17,899 bases of DNA from an uncultured Bacilli bacterium (GTDB lineage: Bacteria > Bacillota_I > Bacilli_A > RF39 > UBA660), in NCBI GenBank assembly GCA_934132915.1, contig CAKPAK010000031.1, forward strand, positions 1 to 17,899, given 5' to 3'. A program made the position numbers and the translations under genes. This document shows, one piece after another, positions 14,934-17,899 of the stretch. Positions within the stretch are counted from its first letter, which is position 1. Each line of letters starts with the position of its first letter. The notes below the pieces were generated by a model. That model was not told the DNA's origin, did no database searches, and was given only the letters and a program-made list of their open reading frames with translations.

Positions 14934-15884
14934 ATGTTCGTTCAAATTATTTTATTAATTGTAGGCTTCATTATTCTAATTAAAGGAGCCGATATCTTTG
15001 TGGATGGATCTTCCTCAATCGCAGGGAATTTCAAAGTTTCTAAAATGCTAATTGGCTTAACAATTGTTGCCTTTGGTACTAGTGCCCCAGAACTTGCGGT
15101 TAGTATCAAATCTCTCTTATCCAATAGCGGCGATATTGTCCTAGGAAATGTCATTGGAAGTAATATCCTAAACATTCTTCTTATTCTAGGGGTAAGCTCT
15201 CTTTTTCATTCCCTTAATGTTAAAAATAATACCGTTAGAAAAGAATTACCCATAACCATTCTTATCACAACTCTTTTTGTTGCCCTATTATCAGATAACT
15301 TAATTAATCATACTAAAAATAATTTCACCAGAGGGGATGGCATTACTTTATTACTGTTCTTCCTTATCTTTATTTATTACTTAATTAGTATGGCCCGAAA
15401 AAAGATAGATCCAGAGGAAACAGAAGAATATATGAGTCTACCCAAATCATTTCTTTTCACAATCATTGGCTTAATCGCGATTGTCTTAGGAAGTAATTTA
15501 GTTGTTGATTCAGCATCCGCCTTAGCCAAATTATTAGGAATCAGTGAAAAAATGATTGCCTTAACCATTATTGCCCTAGGTACCTCTCTACCTGAACTAG
15601 TTACTTCAGTAACGGCAACTAGAAAAGGGGAGTATGATATCGCAATAGGAAACGTTGTCGGAAGTAACATCTTTAATCTAGGAATTGTAATTGGCGTTCC
15701 TGTTGCTTTATTAGGTGGTATCTCAAAGGTATCTTTTAACGCTATTGACCTAATTGTCATGCTATTATCCGTAATTTTATTATTTATCTTCTCTTATAAT
15801 GATAAAAAAATTACCAAAAAAGAAGGCATCATTTTCTTAATATTATTTATTCTCTATTATAGTTATGTCATCTATATGGGTTAA
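14934..15884 (+). CDS. Na+/Ca2+ exchanger-type transporter (CaCA family, YrbG-like)
   Basis: This 316-residue inner-membrane protein belongs to the calcium/cation antiporter superfamily. It is almost wholly hydrophobic, with about ten membrane helices in two homologous halves. The signature alpha repeats are GTSAPELAVS plus GNVIGSN (48-57, 71-77) and GTSLPELVTS plus GNVVGSN (216-225, 239-245). The paired Pro-Glu motifs supply the ion-binding acidic residues. A charged cytoplasmic loop (about 153-170, RKKIDPEETEE) links the halves. The transported ion is probably Ca2+ in exchange for Na+ or H+, but cannot be told from sequence. The start ATG has AAGAAGGA about 7 bases upstream and lies 18 bases after rlmH. 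It is the last gene of the rplI operon, before a terminator. Confidence 0.92.
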   Translation: MFVQIILLIVGFIILIKGADIFVDGSSSIAGNFKVSKMLIGLTIVAFGTSAPELAVSIKSLLSNSGDIVLGNVIGSNILNILLILGVSSLFHSLNVKNNTVRKELPITILITTLFVALLSDNLINHTKNNFTRGDGITLLLFFLIFIYYLISMARKKIDPEETEEYMSLPKSFLFTIIGLIAIVLGSNLVVDSASALAKLLGISEKMIALTIIALGTSLPELVTSVTATRKGEYDIAIGNVVGSNIFNLGIVIGVPVALLGGISKVSFNAIDLIVMLLSVILLFIFSYNDKKITKKEGIIFLILFILYYSYVIYMG

Positions 15885-15891
15885 TATTATT

Positions 15892-15920
15892 GAAGTATTT
15901 TAAGTACTTCTTTTTCTTTT
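15892..15920 (+). terminator. Terminator at the end of the rplI-dnaB-walJ-rlmH operon
   Basis: GAAGTA (15892-15897) pairs with TACTTC (15905-15910) around 7 bases, followed by TTTTTCTTTT. It is 8 bases past the transporter gene stop. Confidence 0.7.
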
Positions 15921-15979
15921 GCATAAAATACTGAAACGAGAATCGTAATACAAGATAAGGAAATTGCCAAAAAACAGCA

Positions 15980-15993
15980 CGAACAAATGTACG
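15980..15993. promoter_or_regulatory. LexA (SOS) box of recA
   Basis: CGAACAAATGTACG matches the Gram-positive LexA/DinR consensus CGAAC-N4-GTTCG at nine of ten fixed bases. It ends 8 bases before the recA -35 box, a position suited to repression. It predicts DNA-damage induction of recA and of a LexA gene elsewhere in the genome. Confidence 0.8.
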
Positions 15994-16001
15994 CAAAACT
16001 A

Positions 16002-16030
16002 TTGACAAAGCAAAATACCTAGGCTATAAT
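16002..16030 (+). promoter_or_regulatory. Consensus promoter of recA
   Basis: A perfect TTGACA (16002-16007) and a perfect TATAAT (16025-16030) have the ideal 17-base spacing. This is the strongest promoter in the window and would need the LexA box to keep it in check. Confidence 0.92.
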
Positions 16031-16061
16031 AGACTCATACAGTGAGTAAAGGAGACAAAAA

Positions 16062-17129
16062 ATGAGTAAATTATTAGAAAAAGATAAAGCGTTGGCCCAA
16101 GTAATGGCAGATATTGAAAAGCAATTCGGTAAAGGAGCAATCATGAAACTAGGCGAGCAAGAAAACGCTGAAGTGGAGGTAAGCAAAAGTGGCTCCCTTG
16201 CCTTAGATATTGCCTTAGGAGTAGGTGGTTATCCAAAGGGAAGAATTATAGAAATCTATGGACCAGAATCATCTGGAAAGACAACCTTTGCTCTTCATGC
16301 TATAGCAGAAGTTCAAAAAGAAGGCGGAAGAGCTGCCTTCATTGATGCCGAACATTCCGTTGACCCCGTTTATGCCGAAAACTTAGGTGTTGACATTGAT
16401 GAATTATTATTATCTCAACCAGATACCGGAGAACAAGCCCTAGAAATATGTGATGCTCTAGTCAAAAGTGAAGCCGTAAATATTATTGTCATTGACTCGG
16501 TTGCGGCCTTAGTTCCACAAGCAGAAATTGATGGAGAAATGGGAGATACACACGTTGGCTTGCAAGCCAGACTAATGAGCCAAGCCTTAAGAAAATTATC
16601 TGGTTCCATCAACAAAACCAACACTATCGTTATATTTATTAATCAATTAAGAGAAAAAGTTGGCGTTATGTTTGGAAATCCAGAAACAACCCCAGGAGGA
16701 AAAGCCTTGAAGTATTATTCTTCTGTCCGTCTTGATATAAGAAGAGGAGAACAAATCAAACAAGGAAACGATATCATCGGCGCGGCAACCAAAATCAAAG
16801 TAGTCAAAAATAAAGTCGCCCCTCCTTTTAAAACAGCCGTTGTAGACATTATGTACGGAACAGGTATCTCACACGAAGGAGAAGTATTAGATTTAGCAGT
16901 AGAAGCTGGAATTGTAGAAAAAAGTGGCGCTTGGTACGCTTACCACGAAAACAAAATTGGCCAAGGAAAAGAAAATGTAAAAATCTATCTTTCCAAAAAT
17001 AAAGATGTCCTAGAAGAGATTGAAAACCAAGTAAGAGAATGCTATGGAATTGATAGAAAGAAAAAGAAAGAAAAAGCCAAAAAAGAAACAAAAGAAACCA
17101 AGAAAGAAGAAAAAAAGGAAGAAAAGTAA
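16062..17129 (+). CDS. recA: Recombinase RecA
   Basis: RecA forms filaments on single-stranded DNA, catalyses strand exchange and triggers LexA self-cleavage. The 355 residues match the family's 340-360. The N-terminal helix is followed by the ATPase core with Walker A GPESSGKT (67-74), the catalytic region IDAEH (94-98), Walker [11 protein letters not shown] (141-150), loop L1 around 155-170 ([16 protein letters not shown]) and loop L2 around 197-213 ([17 protein letters not shown]). The C-terminal domain is present. The last 25 residues are almost only Lys and Glu with a few Thr and Ala, more basic than the acidic tail of Escherichia coli RecA. AAAGGAG (16048-16054) is the ribosome binding site. 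No terminator is seen after it, and the broken rhuM gene starts 43 bases downstream. Confidence 0.98.
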   Translation: MSKLLEKDKALAQVMADIEKQFGKGAIMKLGEQENAEVEVSKSGSLALDIALGVGGYPKGRIIEIYGPESSGKTTFALHAIAEVQKEGGRAAFIDAEHSVDPVYAENLGVDIDELLLSQPDTGEQALEICDALVKSEAVNIIVIDSVAALVPQAEIDGEMGDTHVGLQARLMSQALRKLSGSINKTNTIVIFINQLREKVGVMFGNPETTPGGKALKYYSSVRLDIRRGEQIKQGNDIIGAATKIKVVKNKVAPPFKTAVVDIMYGTGISHEGEVLDLAVEAGIVEKSGAWYAYHENKIGQGKENVKIYLSKNKDVLEEIENQVRECYGIDRKKKKEKAKKETKETKKEEKKEEK

Positions 17130-17172
17130 ACTGATAATTGGAAAGTGATGAACAATTAAAAAAAGGAGAATT

Positions 17173-17646
17173 ATGCTGGAGGATAATAAATTAATTATAT
17201 ATAAAAATAATGAAGGGAATATTATAGTAGATGCTATTTATAAAGATGAAACACTTTGGTTATCACAAAAAGGAATGTCAAAAGTTTTTGAATGTTCTAC
17301 AGATAATATAAGTTTACACTTGAAACACATATTTGAAGATAATGAGTTAAATAAAAAATCAGTTACCGAGAAATGCTCGTTAACTGCCGATGATGGTAAA
17401 AAATATAATACAACTATTTATAGTTTAGATGCCATAATTGCCGTTGGGTATAGAATTAATTCAAAAAAAGCAACAGAATTTAGAATATGGGCAACGAAAA
17501 TTTTAAAAGAGTATATGACAAAAGGCTTTGCTTTAAATGATGAACGTTTTGTAAATGGAAACAAATATGATACAAAATATTTTGATGAATTATTAGAACG
17601 TATCAAAACAATTAGAGTAAGTGAAAGAATGTCTTATCAAAAATAG
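17173..17646 (+). CDS. RhuM-family protein, N-terminal fragment of a broken gene
   Basis: These 157 codons encode the N-terminal half of a RhuM (virulence RhuM, COG3943) protein, normally about 330 residues. Recognisable parts are WLSQKGMSKVFECSTDNISLHL, the LDAIIAVGYRINSKKATEFRIWAT core, the LKEYMTKGFALNDERF stretch and YFDELLERIKTIRVSER. The frame stops at TAG directly after YQK, where intact relatives continue. AAAGGAG (17162-17168) precedes the ATG. The family is named after a Salmonella pathogenicity-island gene and is often found in mobile or restriction-modification loci; its biochemical function is unknown. Codon use is strongly A/T-ending, unlike recA just upstream, which suggests transfer. 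The fragment could still be translated, but as a half protein it is probably not functional. Confidence 0.85.
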   Translation: MLEDNKLIIYKNNEGNIIVDAIYKDETLWLSQKGMSKVFECSTDNISLHLKHIFEDNELNKKSVTEKCSLTADDGKKYNTTIYSLDAIIAVGYRINSKKATEFRIWATKILKEYMTKGFALNDERFVNGNKYDTKYFDELLERIKTIRVSERMSYQK

Positions 17647-17899
17647 CATATGGGGTTAACAACTTGGAAAATTTTCCTGATGGTTTAATATATAAATATG
17701 ATGTAATTATTGCAAAGAATTATTTAAATGAAGAAGAAATGAATAATTTGAAAGATTTAACAAATTTATTTTTGGTATTTGCAGAAGATGAAGCAAAACA
17801 AAGACATGTTATGACAATGAAGGATTGGATAGATGCAACTGATGATTTATTAAAATTTAGAAGAAAAGAAATATTAAATAATAGTGGTAGTATATCTCA
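17647..17899 (+). pseudogene. RhuM C-terminal part, out of frame and partial
   Basis: Directly after the TAG, the same frame reads HMGLTTWK (17647-17670), a motif found in the middle of RhuM proteins. The match then moves to another frame from about 17670: NFPDGLIYKYDV, IAKNYLNEEEMNNL, MTMKDWIDATDDLLKF and EILNNSGSIS, running off the window. The simplest history is loss of one A from the A run at 17668-17671, because a fifth A restores one frame through the junction. The roughly 60 residues normally between YQK and HMGLTTWK are absent, so there is also an internal deletion whose junction makes the TAG. Both statements rest on my memory of family sequences. Confidence 0.8.

Noticed and set aside
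1..17899. Mycoplasma-type code with TGA as tryptophan
   Set aside because: Trp is encoded by TGG throughout, the core genes have no internal TGA, and TGA closes the M23 and walJ genes at normal C-termini in ATGA overlaps.
1..17899. tRNA, rRNA, CRISPR array, riboswitch or insertion sequence
   Set aside because: I read the intergenic regions on both strands and saw no cloverleaf, spaced direct repeats, riboswitch core or transposase.

Overview
The window is AT-rich bacterial DNA from a member of the Bacillota. It most resembles Bacilli, or an uncultured gut lineage close to Erysipelotrichales or the RF39 group; the exact lineage is inference. The signs are a Gram-positive PolC replicase, the order rplI-dnaB-...-walJ-rlmH, a Gram-positive LexA (SOS) box before recA, strong Shine-Dalgarno sites and T-rich hairpin terminators. 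The genetic code is standard: TGG encodes Trp, and TGA ends the walJ and M23-peptidase genes.

Layout. 1-143: the 3' end of tuf (EF-Tu) and its terminator. 452-1195: an unrecognised lysine-rich protein followed by two terminators. 1416-3451: obg (ribosome-assembly GTPase), then a probable zinc metalloprotease with an HETLH motif. 3593-5278: a small accessory cassette. It has a minus-strand XRE repressor-like gene, and divergent from it a two-gene operon: a zinc-ribbon/TM2 membrane protein and a zinc-ribbon/membrane/PASTA protein ending in two Ltp-type repeats. A perfect dyad lies over the operon promoter. 5421-10172: polC. 10424-15884: a tightly packed run of rplI, dnaB, a LysM-G5-M23 cell-wall peptidase, walJ, rlmH and a Na+/Ca2+ exchanger-type transporter, with overlaps of 4-8 bases or short gaps, ending at one terminator. 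16062-17129: recA under a consensus promoter with a LexA box. 17173-17899: a broken rhuM gene that runs off the window.

Most of the window is replication, repair and translation housekeeping. The accessory material is the 452-1195 gene, the 3593-5278 cassette and the rhuM remnant. These have a more A/T-ending codon style (AAT, ATA, GTT, AGT) than obg, polC, dnaB and recA, which often use ACC, GCC and ATC.

The best candidate for something new is the 3593-5278 cassette. The Ltp repeat family includes a prophage lipoprotein that blocks superinfection, and here it is joined to a zinc ribbon and a PASTA domain, paired with a TM2 protein and placed beside an XRE regulator. A role in phage exclusion or envelope stress is a hypothesis. 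The sequence shows the architecture and control layout, not the function.
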